Of a DNA stretch of 25,551 nt, positions 1-6,075 are shown one piece after another. The DNA comes from NZ13-RE01 sp964612975 (GTDB lineage: Bacteria > Dictyoglomota > Dictyoglomia > Dictyoglomales > Dictyoglomaceae). Location: positions 1-25,551 of the forward strand of contig CAZTGC010000012.1 in NCBI GenBank assembly GCA_964612975.1, read 5' to 3'. Each line of letters opens with the position of its first letter. Position 1 is the first letter of the stretch. The position numbers and the translations under genes are program-made. The notes below the pieces were generated by a model. The model searched no databases. It saw nothing but the letters and a program-made list of their open reading frames with translations, and was not told where the DNA came from.

Positions 1-16
1 TAGAAGTCCTACCCTT

Positions 17-56
17 CCTATATAGGCTAAGCATCCTTTTCAAGGATGCTTAGCCT
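17..56. repeat. Perfect 15-bp hairpin beside a 10-bp palindrome
   Basis: Positions 24-38 are the exact reverse complement of 42-56, leaving a three-base loop (TTC). The stem is richer in G and C than almost anything else in the window. Its base overlaps a perfect 10-bp palindrome, CCTATATAGG, at 17-26. There is no U-run directly after it on either strand, so a simple intrinsic terminator is not the obvious reading. It is the first of four or five hairpins packed into about 240 bases. An RNA structure, a protein-binding site or a replication element are all possible. Confidence 0.8.
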
Positions 57-90
57 GCACAGATAGGCTTTTTTCTCGCCTATCTGTACA
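56..90. repeat. Perfect 10-bp hairpin with T-rich loop
   Basis: ACAGATAGGC at 59-68 pairs exactly with GCCTATCTGT at 78-87 around a T-rich 9-base loop. Two more pairs close after one mismatch (56-57 with 89-90). AGCCT at 52-56, part of the preceding hairpin, could instead pair with AGGCT at 65-69. That alternative 5-bp stem would be followed directly by a run of Ts (69-74), so it would look like a weak plus-strand terminator that competes with both flanking hairpins. Confidence 0.75.
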
Positions 91-105
91 ATTTTTTTAA
101 TTGTA
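87..105. repeat. Short 7-bp hairpin with T5 loop
   Basis: TACAATT at 87-93 pairs with AATTGTA at 99-105 around a loop of five Ts. It follows the previous hairpin without a gap. TAACTTTAA at 104-112 is also complementary to TTAAAGTTA at 188-196. A long-range pairing could therefore enclose the hairpin at 135-175. Confidence 0.5.
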
Positions 106-134
106 ACTTTAAATTTTTCGGGCAATAAATCTAA

Positions 135-175
135 GTGATTATATGTCTCCCTCCAAAGGATTAACATATAATCAC
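135..175. repeat. Perfect 12-bp hairpin with pyrimidine-rich loop
   Basis: GTGATTATATGT at 135-146 is the exact reverse complement of 164-175. The 17-base loop contains a small inner TCC/GGA pairing. The run TCTCCCTCC in the upper part of the hairpin is complementary to a GGAGG-type sequence, but no gene begins nearby. The role is unknown. Confidence 0.75.
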
Positions 176-180
176 CCTTT

Positions 181-257
181 TTGCAACTTAAAGTTATACC
201 CTTTGGGGTATAANNNNNNNNNNNNNNNNNNNNNNNNNNNNNNNNNNGGTTGCAACC
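181..257. repeat. Hairpin interrupted by assembly gap
   Basis: TTATACCC at 194-201 pairs with GGGTATAA at 206-213 around a 4-base loop, and the run of Ns starts immediately after the last paired base. After the gap, GTTGCAA at 249-255 is the complement of TTGCAAC at 181-187, the foot of the left arm. The simplest reading is one long stem of about 21 bp (181-201) whose right arm lies mostly inside the gap. GGTTGCAACC at 248-257 is also a palindrome by itself. Confidence 0.6.
214..247. other. Assembly gap (34 N)
   Basis: Thirty-four consecutive undetermined bases. The run may be a scaffolding estimate and not a true length. It lies inside an inverted repeat, the kind of place where assemblers and polymerases often fail. 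Confidence 0.98.
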
Positions 258-340
258 TTATTTTACTTTTGAACTGTTTTTTTTATTTTTTGTTCTTATC
301 TGTATAGCTGATATACCTTTTTTGGGTGTTGTTTAAGTTA

Positions 341-622
341 CAAAGGGGTTAAAAATTATTCCTCGGGGGGTTAAAAAAGTTAAAAATATTATTTTACAGT
401 TATAAAAGGGTTTTTCTTTGTCTCTCGGGGGATTTTGAAGGTTGAAATTAATTTAGAATAGATTTTATAAGGGTTTAGATAATATAGACAAAAAATTTAC
501 TAACTCTCTCTCTGAGGTTGGGAAAAAGTTTCAAAGTTTTAAAAGTAGAAGTATTTTCAAGGGGTTGAATATGTTATTAGGAACTGATTTTTCAAAGTAA
601 TAGATTTTGCAAGGGATTGAAG
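341..622. repeat. Degenerate G-run repeat field
   Basis: Five degenerate copies of a motif resembling TTTTNCAAGGGGTTNAA are centred on G runs at about 345, 408, 471, 561 and 613. The first three are 63 bases apart. A second motif, CTCGGGGG followed by T/A runs, occurs at about 363 and 425, with a weaker relative near 512, each 20-40 bases after a copy of the first. All G runs are on the plus strand in a region otherwise made of A and T. No ORF with a ribosome binding site is visible. Multiple binding sites (iterons of an origin, or operators) are possible, but copies differ enough that this is only a suggestion. Confidence 0.45.
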
Positions 623-640
623 TGATTTTTTAGGTAAAAT

Positions 641-700
641 TTTTAAATTAAAATTTTAAATTTTTTAAAAAAAGAAGGAATTTTTTAAAAAAAATAGAAT
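641..700. repeat. A/T tract with 20-bp tandem repeat
   Basis: The stretch contains only A and T from 635 to 673. It includes two adjacent 20-bp units at 661-680 and 681-700, each starting with T6 followed by A7-A8 and ending in a G-containing AAGGAA/TAGAAT segment. Phased A-tracts of this kind bend DNA and melt easily. It sits between the G-run repeats and the first gene, where a promoter upstream element or origin unwinding element would be expected. Confidence 0.5.
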
Positions 701-724
701 TATATAAATAGAGAGTGGTAAAAT
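701..724 (+). promoter_or_regulatory. Candidate promoter of the early operon
   Basis: Two readings are possible. TATATAAATA at 701-710 resembles an archaeal TATA box, which would place the start site near 731. TAAAAT at 719-724 could serve as a bacterial -10 element, but there is no convincing -35 hexamer 17 bases upstream. I see the elements but cannot decide between the readings. Confidence 0.3.
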
Positions 725-771
725 AGACCCCAAAACAAAATAAAAAAATAAAAAATAAGGAGGTGAAGAGA

Positions 772-1395
772 ATGGTATATAAATTTGATTTATTCTGTTC
801 TGGGTTTAAGGTTAATGAAACAATAATATTTGGTTTAGGAATATTAGATTTAAAAGAGAAAAAATTTATAAAAATAGAAGAAGTTAAACCTGGAGAATAT
901 AGAGATTTTAAAATTAATAACATAAAACAAAAAGAAGAAGATGAATATTCTATTGAAATAGATACAGAATACAATATAGGATATATTCCTGCTGACTTTA
1001 TTTTCTATAATAGACAAAATATATACTACGACCCTTATTTAGAATATACCTTACTTATAAATCCTGAAACTAAAAAATTTTTAGTTTTAAATAATAACTA
1101 TTTAGACTATATTAATATCTTTGATTTTGATAATAAAAAGCTATATCTAATATTTTACCAAAGAAATACTGTTTTTAAAATTAAAGATGAATATTATCTT
1201 ATTTATGATTTTCCAAAATTTAATAGTAATAACCCTACTGTTTTTAACATAGGTAATAATGAAGAAGATTTAGAACTTTTTATTTTAGAAGATGTAATTA
1301 TAGAAAATAATAAACTTTATTTTAAAATAACTCCTAAAGTAATTGAAACAGAAATAAAAGAAATCAATAAGGAGGTGATAGTATATGAAAGTTAA
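772..1395 (+). CDS. Unknown beta-rich protein, first gene of early operon
   Basis: A 207-residue protein that I do not recognise. It is rich in Tyr, Ile, Asn and Phe, looks mostly beta-stranded, and has no signal peptide, membrane segment or catalytic motif that I can identify. The start is ATG 772, because AAGGAGGTG at 757-765 lies six bases upstream. An in-frame GTG at 763 is part of that ribosome binding site and is not the start. It is the first gene after the control region, so it is probably expressed early. Its end overlaps the next gene by 11 bases, and its last codons carry that gene's ribosome binding site. Confidence 0.8.
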   Translation: MVYKFDLFCSGFKVNETIIFGLGILDLKEKKFIKIEEVKPGEYRDFKINNIKQKEEDEYSIEIDTEYNIGYIPADFIFYNRQNIYYDPYLEYTLLINPETKKFLVLNNNYLDYINIFDFDNKKLYLIFYQRNTVFKIKDEYYLIYDFPKFNSNNPTVFNIGNNEEDLELFILEDVIIENNKLYFKITPKVIETEIKEINKEVIVYES

Positions 1396-1660
1396 ACCTG
1401 AAGTTATTAATTATAAAAAAATAATTAAACATAAAATCTTAAATTATCTAAATACCCAAAAATTAGAAGAAATACTTAATGAATTAGATGAATGCCAAGT
1501 AGAATACCAAATTGTCTCTGGTTATAGAGCTTATTATAATAGATGGAATATAGTTAAAGATAAAATTAAATACACTTATTGGGATAAAGAATTTTATACA
1601 ATTATTGTTAAACTAACAGATTTCTTAAATAAACATCCTAAAGGAAAGGAGGTGTTATAA
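1385..1660 (+). CDS. Unknown small protein
   Basis: A 91-residue basic, Tyr-rich protein without a family I recognise. The first half is probably helical (about residues 9-40). The second half has alternating aromatic and charged residues that suggest strands. ATG 1385 follows AAGGAGGTGATA with good spacing. The stop codon shares one base with the start of the next gene (TAATG at 1658-1662), so translation of the RecA-type ATPase is probably coupled to it. Its position suggests an accessory role in the DNA-processing operon, but nothing in the sequence states what that is. Confidence 0.75.
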   Translation: MKVKPEVINYKKIIKHKILNYLNTQKLEEILNELDECQVEYQIVSGYRAYYNRWNIVKDKIKYTYWDKEFYTIIVKLTDFLNKHPKGKEVL

Positions 1661-2625
1661 TGAATAAATATCTCTATTTACAAGATGAGGAATTAGAAAA
1701 ATTATTTGCTGTTAGTGTTTATCTATACAAAGAAGAATTATTTCTACCAGAAGACTTCTTTCTTACTGAAAAAGGTAAAGAATACTACAGAAAAGCTAAA
1801 ATAGCTATAATAGAAAATAATACAGATAAAGAATTTGAAGAAATAATTAAAACTAAACCAGACTTACTTAATATAAAAGCTATTAAACAAGAAATTATTT
1901 CCAGAAAAAAACCACTTAAATTAGATATTATTAACGATAATCCAAAAGAAATTATATTAGAACTACCTGATAATGAAGAAAATATTATAAATATTTGGCA
2001 TCCTATGTTTTATGGTATAGTAGGACTTAATGGAAATGGTAAAACTACTTTTAGTATATTTTTGGCTTCCTTACTTTCTAATATTTTCTCTACTTGTTTC
2101 TTCTTATTAGAAGATAACACTATTTACTCTAAACTTAATTTAGATATCAAAAAACAAGTTAAATTCTATAAAACCAAAGATATGAATACCTTAATTGAAA
2201 AAGTTATCATAGATAACTATGATATAGTTTTTATTGATGCTCTAACATCTTTAGGAAGATATGAAATGAAAAATTATTTAGATAGAGGAAACTTTATACA
2301 TAACCTTGAAAATATAGTTAGTAGTGGTAAAACGGTATTCCTTATTAACCATATTACTAAAAAAGCTAAAACAGAAAAGAAAAAAGAACAACTTACTTTA
2401 GTAGATGCATATTCTGAAGAATTTATTAACCTTATTGATATCGGTTTTATTATTAACCTCTTTGGTGATATACTACAAGTCAAAATAGGAAAAAATAGAA
2501 TGGAATTCCTACATAAAAATATCTTTAACTTTGATTTTAAAGCTATCTATAACCTTATTACACAAGATAAACTAACTAAAATCAGAGAAATAAGAAGTAA
2601 AATTAAAACCAAAGGAGGTGTTTAA
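1660..2625 (+). CDS. RecA/DnaB-superfamily ATPase
   Basis: A 321-residue P-loop ATPase of the RecA fold (AAA_25/RepA/DnaB-like). Walker A is GLNGNGKT at residues 122-129, and Walker B is YDIVFID, ending at D193. A hydrophobic strand then ends in NH (FLINH, about residues 227-231), the usual motif-3 position in RecA and DnaB families. A late KIGKNR stretch resembles the arginine-finger or final-strand region of DnaB/RadA relatives. The first 115 residues form a separate, mainly helical, charged domain with no recognisable family. It lies directly before a Cas4-like nuclease and near a resolvase-like nuclease, so a replicative helicase or recombination ATPase is the likely role. I cannot tell which from motifs alone. 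Confidence 0.8.
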   Translation: MNKYLYLQDEELEKLFAVSVYLYKEELFLPEDFFLTEKGKEYYRKAKIAIIENNTDKEFEEIIKTKPDLLNIKAIKQEIISRKKPLKLDIINDNPKEIILELPDNEENIINIWHPMFYGIVGLNGNGKTTFSIFLASLLSNIFSTCFFLLEDNTIYSKLNLDIKKQVKFYKTKDMNTLIEKVIIDNYDIVFIDALTSLGRYEMKNYLDRGNFIHNLENIVSSGKTVFLINHITKKAKTEKKKEQLTLVDAYSEEFINLIDIGFIINLFGDILQVKIGKNRMEFLHKNIFNFDFKAIYNLITQDKLTKIREIRSKIKTKGGV

Positions 2626-2626
2626 A

Positions 2627-3295
2627 ATGGATAAAATCCCTTTAATTATCCAGGATATAGAAAAAGAATTCTATAACCTAACTAAAAGAGAAAACATAGG
2701 AATTACTAATATTCTAAAATGTCCTTATATACCAGAAAATGAAGAACCTAAAATACTATTCGGTAATATCATAGATAAACACATCAAAGAAATATTCAAT
2801 AAATATGAAATTATTACTGATTATTCAGAAATTATTACTTACAAAAATCTAACCTTTACTATACATCCTGATGGTATAGATAATGAAAATATCTATGAAA
2901 TTAAATCAGTTTTATCTATTACTACCCCTAAATTAATTCATATCCTACAAATACTTACTTATACTTATTTCACTAACAGAAATAAAGCTCATTTATTTTA
3001 TATCTCTCCAAATAAAATCAATGTTTATGAATTTACTTTAGATAAACTATTAGAATTCAAAGATATTTTAGAAAATATCTTTGATAAATACATCAAAAAA
3101 GAACCTTATACTGAATTATGTAAAGAATGTTTTATAAAACATAAATGCAGTAAAAGCATTATTAAAGATAACATAGAAAACTTACTTAAAGAGAACGATA
3201 TTACAGTAGAAAAATATTATGTTTTACCTTATGCTTTACCTAAAGAAGGTATCGCTATATATAAGAACTTTATATATGAATTCAAAAGGAGGTAG
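2627..3295 (+). CDS. Cas4-like PD-(D/E)XK nuclease with Fe-S cysteines
   Basis: A 222-residue protein with the Cas4/RecB-nuclease layout. C32 is near the N terminus, followed by HPDG (H80-G83) and YEIK (E91, K93) as the PD-(D/E)XK metal site. A cysteine triad closes the domain near the C terminus: C165, C168 and C174 (CxxC-x5-C). One N-terminal plus three C-terminal cysteines is the signature of the [4Fe-4S] cluster in Cas4 and AddB. Such enzymes are DNA exonucleases that produce single-stranded ends. ATG 2627 is chosen because the in-frame GTG 2618 lies inside the ribosome binding site AAAGGAGGTG. No CRISPR locus is nearby, so a role in phage recombination or end processing is more likely than adaptation. 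Confidence 0.82.
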   Translation: MDKIPLIIQDIEKEFYNLTKRENIGITNILKCPYIPENEEPKILFGNIIDKHIKEIFNKYEIITDYSEIITYKNLTFTIHPDGIDNENIYEIKSVLSITTPKLIHILQILTYTYFTNRNKAHLFYISPNKINVYEFTLDKLLEFKDILENIFDKYIKKEPYTELCKECFIKHKCSKSIIKDNIENLLKENDITVEKYYVLPYALPKEGIAIYKNFIYEFKRR

Positions 3296-3299
3296 AGAA

Positions 3300-4223
3300 A
3301 TGTTAAATTGGGATATTTTCAAAGATTTTAAGAAAGGATTAAGTAGAAGAGAATTAAGTAAAAAATATTCTGTTAAAGAATGGTTATTAAGAGCATTATA
3401 CAATATCAAAAATTACGCTATACCTGAAGCTTTAATCCTTGTATTATCAGATTTACATTTTGGAAGTATAGATATGCCAGATGATTTTGAAGAAAATTTC
3501 TTCTCTAATCTTAAACACGTTTTAGATAACATCATCTATAAAAATATAGATGAAGTAATTATTTTTGAATTAGGTGATATAATTGATAATATATTACATA
3601 GCACACAAAGAGAAAATAATCCTCCTATTGATTTAGCTATTACAAGAGCAAAGAAATTCTTTAGAGATTTAATTAGATTATTAGAACCAGATAAACTCTA
3701 TTATGTAGTAGGTAATCACGATAGATTAACTAAAGATTTAACTGATAAACACTACATAACATTAGAAATCTATAGCGATTTAGAATATGAATTAGAATTA
3801 CTTAATATTAATACACAATTAATTAAAGTTAATTTTCCTGAAATAATTAAAATAAAAGACTGGAATATAATACTTACTCACGGAACATTCTTTAAAACTT
3901 TATCTGGTGAAGTTAGTGGTTTAACTATTAAAAGAATGATTGCAGATATTCTACATCTAACAGAAACATATAACCCTGACGGTAGTATAAATAAAATAGA
4001 ATTCATCTTTATGGGACATATTCATAAACTCATAAACTATAGAGCTTTAGGTGTAGAAGTGTTTATTAACGGAACTTCACATAGAAAAAAATTCCATCAA
4101 AATAATATTAAAACAGAAGACTTAGGACAATGGTTATTAACTCTACCTCCTAAAAGTTTTTGTATCAAAAACAATAAATTAAGACCTACTATAGGAACCA
4201 GTATAAAGGTATGGTGTGAATAA
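3300..4223 (+). CDS. Calcineurin-like metallophosphoesterase with N-terminal HTH
   Basis: A 307-residue protein. The metallophosphoesterase motifs are complete and in order: SDLH (D51, H53), GDIID (D93, D96), GNHD (N139, H140), THG (H194) and GHIH (H240, H242). These ligate two metal ions in the Mre11/SbcD and related phosphoesterase families. Residues about 5-45 look like a helix-turn-helix (RRELSKKYSV followed by a recognition-like helix), suggesting direct DNA contact. The start is ATG 3300, seven bases after AAAAGGAGGT. A longer in-frame start at 3219 would run into the preceding gene and has no such site. Next to a Cas4-like nuclease and an ATPase, a nuclease role in end processing is likely, although a phosphatase role is not excluded. 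Confidence 0.85.
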   Translation: MLNWDIFKDFKKGLSRRELSKKYSVKEWLLRALYNIKNYAIPEALILVLSDLHFGSIDMPDDFEENFFSNLKHVLDNIIYKNIDEVIIFELGDIIDNILHSTQRENNPPIDLAITRAKKFFRDLIRLLEPDKLYYVVGNHDRLTKDLTDKHYITLEIYSDLEYELELLNINTQLIKVNFPEIIKIKDWNIILTHGTFFKTLSGEVSGLTIKRMIADILHLTETYNPDGSINKIEFIFMGHIHKLINYRALGVEVFINGTSHRKKFHQNNIKTEDLGQWLLTLPPKSFCIKNNKLRPTIGTSIKVWCE

Positions 4224-4237
4224 AAGGAGGTGATAAT

Positions 4238-4816
4238 ATGAAAAAACTTATTCTAATTAAAGGAGGTATGTTTATGGGTAAAACTAGTAAAGCTAAAAAA
4301 CTACAAAAAATATACCCTAATAGCGCTATAGTTAGTATAGCACAAAAAATTAAAGAAGAAGTAGAAGATAAAAAGAATTTAACACCTATAGAAAAAGAAT
4401 ATTTATTACTATCTAAAATCTTTCCAGCTGAAAAAAACTTCTTTAAAAGAAGATTATTCCAAATATACTCCGATAGAATTAAAAAAGAAAAAAATGATGA
4501 ATTTTATTATTGTAAATACTTACTTAATAATCTACCACCTAATGAAGTTATTATTATAGACGATGTTAGAAGAAATTTAGAAATAGAATTCTTTAAAAAT
4601 AATCTTAACACTGAAATAGAAATCATTGACTTAAGTTTAAAATATAAAAACTCTTTAAGAGCTTTTAATTTACTTATGTCTAATCTCTTAAGTGTTTATA
4701 CTGCTTTAGAAATTATCGTCCTTATTAAACATAACTCTGAAAGAGAAAATTGGGATATAGAAAGAGTTATTAATTACTTAACAGGAGGTATGAGATATGA
4801 GCTACAAAAAAGGTAG
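4238..4816 (+). CDS. Deoxynucleoside monophosphate kinase-like P-loop protein
   Basis: A 192-residue P-loop protein. Walker A is G9-GMFMG-K15-T16. RRLFQ (71-75) and IIIDDVRRNLE (105-115) match the arrangement in T4 gp1-type dNMP kinases, where an R-x-L-x-Q segment and a late DVR-x-x-x-E motif bind substrate. The expected reaction is transfer of phosphate from ATP to dNMPs for phage DNA synthesis. Members of this family in other phages also accept modified dNMPs. ATG 4238 follows AAAGGAGGTGATA. A second ribosome-binding-like AAAGGAGGT lies inside the gene at about 4260, because it encodes the Lys-Gly-Gly of the P-loop. The 3' end overlaps the next gene by 20 bases. The family call rests on motifs only. 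Confidence 0.7.
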   Translation: MKKLILIKGGMFMGKTSKAKKLQKIYPNSAIVSIAQKIKEEVEDKKNLTPIEKEYLLLSKIFPAEKNFFKRRLFQIYSDRIKKEKNDEFYYCKYLLNNLPPNEVIIIDDVRRNLEIEFFKNNLNTEIEIIDLSLKYKNSLRAFNLLMSNLLSVYTALEIIVLIKHNSERENWDIERVINYLTGGMRYELQKR

Positions 4817-5192
4817 AGATTTTGAATATAAAATCATTAAAAAATTAAATGAATTAAACATAAACTGCATTAGAAATGAATTAAGTAGAAAACCAGATTT
4901 ATGGACAGAATATGGATTATTCGAAATAAAGAAAACAGTTAAAAAAGGTAAAATAAAATGCTTTGTATTAGATTTTGAAGATTACCTAAAAAATAAAATA
5001 GAAAAAGCTAAAATAGAAAGTTTAGATTTAAAAGATATCTTTTATACACTTACCATTAGAGATAAAAAAATTATGTTAATTATACCGTTTTATCTTGATC
5101 TAAATTATGTTAAACAAATCAAAGAAAATGTAGAAACACTTATAAATAAAATAACATATTACTTGTATTTCATAAAAGGAAAATATATTTAA
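4797..5192 (+). CDS. Hjc-like PD-(D/E)XK nuclease (Holliday junction resolvase candidate)
   Basis: A 131-residue protein with the small resolvase layout of archaeal Hjc and its phage relatives: KGRDFE near the N terminus (E10), a KPDL strand (D34) and FEIKK (E43, K45), with a basic stretch following. E10, D34 and E43-x-K45 would form the metal site. The length fits Hjc (about 120-145 residues). The C-terminal half contains a hydrophobic strand and two helices. The gene starts at ATG 4797 after ACAGGAGGT and overlaps the preceding kinase gene. The expected role is cutting branched DNA before packaging. Other small endonucleases with the same fold are an alternative. Confidence 0.72.
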   Translation: MSYKKGRDFEYKIIKKLNELNINCIRNELSRKPDLWTEYGLFEIKKTVKKGKIKCFVLDFEDYLKNKIEKAKIESLDLKDIFYTLTIRDKKIMLIIPFYLDLNYVKQIKENVETLINKITYYLYFIKGKYI

Positions 5193-5228
5193 GAATATGT
5201 GTAAGTAAAAATAAAAGGAGGGAAAAAT

Positions 5229-5675
5229 ATGGATAAAAATTACTTAATTACTTTAGGTTTGGTTTTACATTATCTAAAAGATAATAAAATATTAGACTAC
5301 AGAATAGAAGATAATAGAATTGAAATACTTTCAGATAATTATGATATTCTAAAACAAATACAAAAAGACTTTACTAAACTTAATATCACTAACTATGAAC
5401 TAATACCTTATTTAAAACTTAAACATAACACTGTATACCAAGATATTTTATTCACTAACGAAAACCCTAATGAAGATATCTATATAAGGTTATCTGATTT
5501 AGAAGAATTTATAAATATGAAAGACTTCTTAATAGAAACAAATTATACTAAACAACTACATATTGAAGTAGTAGATAATATTATGTTTGAGATTAAGAAT
5601 AAGGATTTAGGTAAGAGATTAGATCTGTTTTGGGGTATAGATTTTGATGAATTAGAAAAAGAATTAAACGAATAA
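5229..5675 (+). CDS. Unknown acidic protein
   Basis: A 148-residue acidic protein (rich in Asp, Glu, Asn and Leu) that I do not recognise. It alternates helical and strand-like segments and has no Cys, no membrane segment and no enzyme motif. ATG 5229 has AAAGGAGGG upstream. It is separated from the preceding gene by 36 bases, the widest gap inside this operon. That spacing holds nothing beyond its ribosome binding site. It lies in the second-last position of the early operon. Confidence 0.75.
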   Translation: MDKNYLITLGLVLHYLKDNKILDYRIEDNRIEILSDNYDILKQIQKDFTKLNITNYELIPYLKLKHNTVYQDILFTNENPNEDIYIRLSDLEEFINMKDFLIETNYTKQLHIEVVDNIMFEIKNKDLGKRLDLFWGIDFDELEKELNE

Positions 5676-5694
5676 ACAAAAGGAGGGGATGATT

Positions 5695-6015
5695 ATGACA
5701 AATAAAATTAATTTCAATAAAAAGCTTTATACCTCTACTGATAAAAACAACTACAATAATAATAAACCATACTATGGAGAAGAAGTTAAAGAGAATAACA
5801 CTAATAACCAAAACAATAAAACTAATAATAAACCTACTAAAAGAGAAATAACCCTTAAAGATATAGACAATAGAATAGTATTATGGTATAAGAAAACTCC
5901 ATTAGATATGGCTACTTTAATTTTAACACTGGTTAATTTCTTAGATATCAATATAGAAGAATTCCTGGAAACTGCTATTGAAATCAGGAAAGAATTTAAA
6001 AATAAAAAACAATAA
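5695..6015 (+). CDS. Unknown protein with Asn/Lys-rich disordered N terminus
   Basis: A 106-residue protein in two parts. Residues 1-45 are almost entirely Asn, Lys, Thr and Tyr and probably disordered. Residues 50-106 are a helical domain (ITLKDIDNR... to the Lys-rich end) with hydrophobic helices around TLILTLVNF. I do not know the family. ATG 5695 is preferred over the in-frame ATG 5689, which touches the ribosome binding site AGGAGGGG (5681-5688) and leaves no spacer. It is the last gene of the early operon and ends 28 bases before the terminator hairpin. Confidence 0.7.
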   Translation: MTNKINFNKKLYTSTDKNNYNNNKPYYGEEVKENNTNNQNNKTNNKPTKREITLKDIDNRIVLWYKKTPLDMATLILTLVNFLDINIEEFLETAIEIRKEFKNKKQ

Positions 6016-6042
6016 CCCTTAAATTAATTTAAAAATATTTTT

Positions 6043-6075
6043 AAAGGGGGTAAGGAAAACCTTACCCCTTTTTTT
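6043..6075. terminator. Bidirectional intrinsic terminator between convergent operons
   Basis: GGGGTAAGG at 6047-6055 pairs with CCTTACCCC at 6060-6068 around an AAAA loop. The stem extends through a G-T and A-T pairs into flanking A and T runs. On the plus strand it is followed by T7, a textbook terminator. On the minus strand it is followed by a weaker U-rich stretch. The tape measure stop codon (6074-6076) overlaps its T run. It serves the ends of both the early and the late operon. Confidence 0.88.

Noticed and set aside
341..622. Degraded CRISPR array, because reverse-strand copies look like TTCAATCCCTTG
   Set aside because: Repeats are only 12-18 bases and degenerate, spacing varies (63, 63, 90, 52), and no cas adaptation or effector genes are near.
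1..771. tRNA or rRNA gene in the gene-free region
   Set aside because: The hairpins have no cloverleaf spacing, no T-loop GGTTCGAATC-like sequence and no anticodon arm arrangement.
648..974. Minus-strand open frame of 108 codons across the start of the first early gene
   Set aside because: It lies opposite a gene with an excellent ribosome binding site, and its Phe/Leu runs come from A/T tracts on the other strand.
2627..3295. CRISPR adaptation gene because of Cas4 resemblance
   Set aside because: No Cas1, Cas2 or array is present; it lies within a phage recombination-like operon.
4258..4276. Internal start of the kinase gene after AAAGGAGGT
   Set aside because: Starting there would cut off the first glycines of the P-loop. 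The site arises from the codons for Lys-Gly-Gly, and the upstream start has its own strong site.
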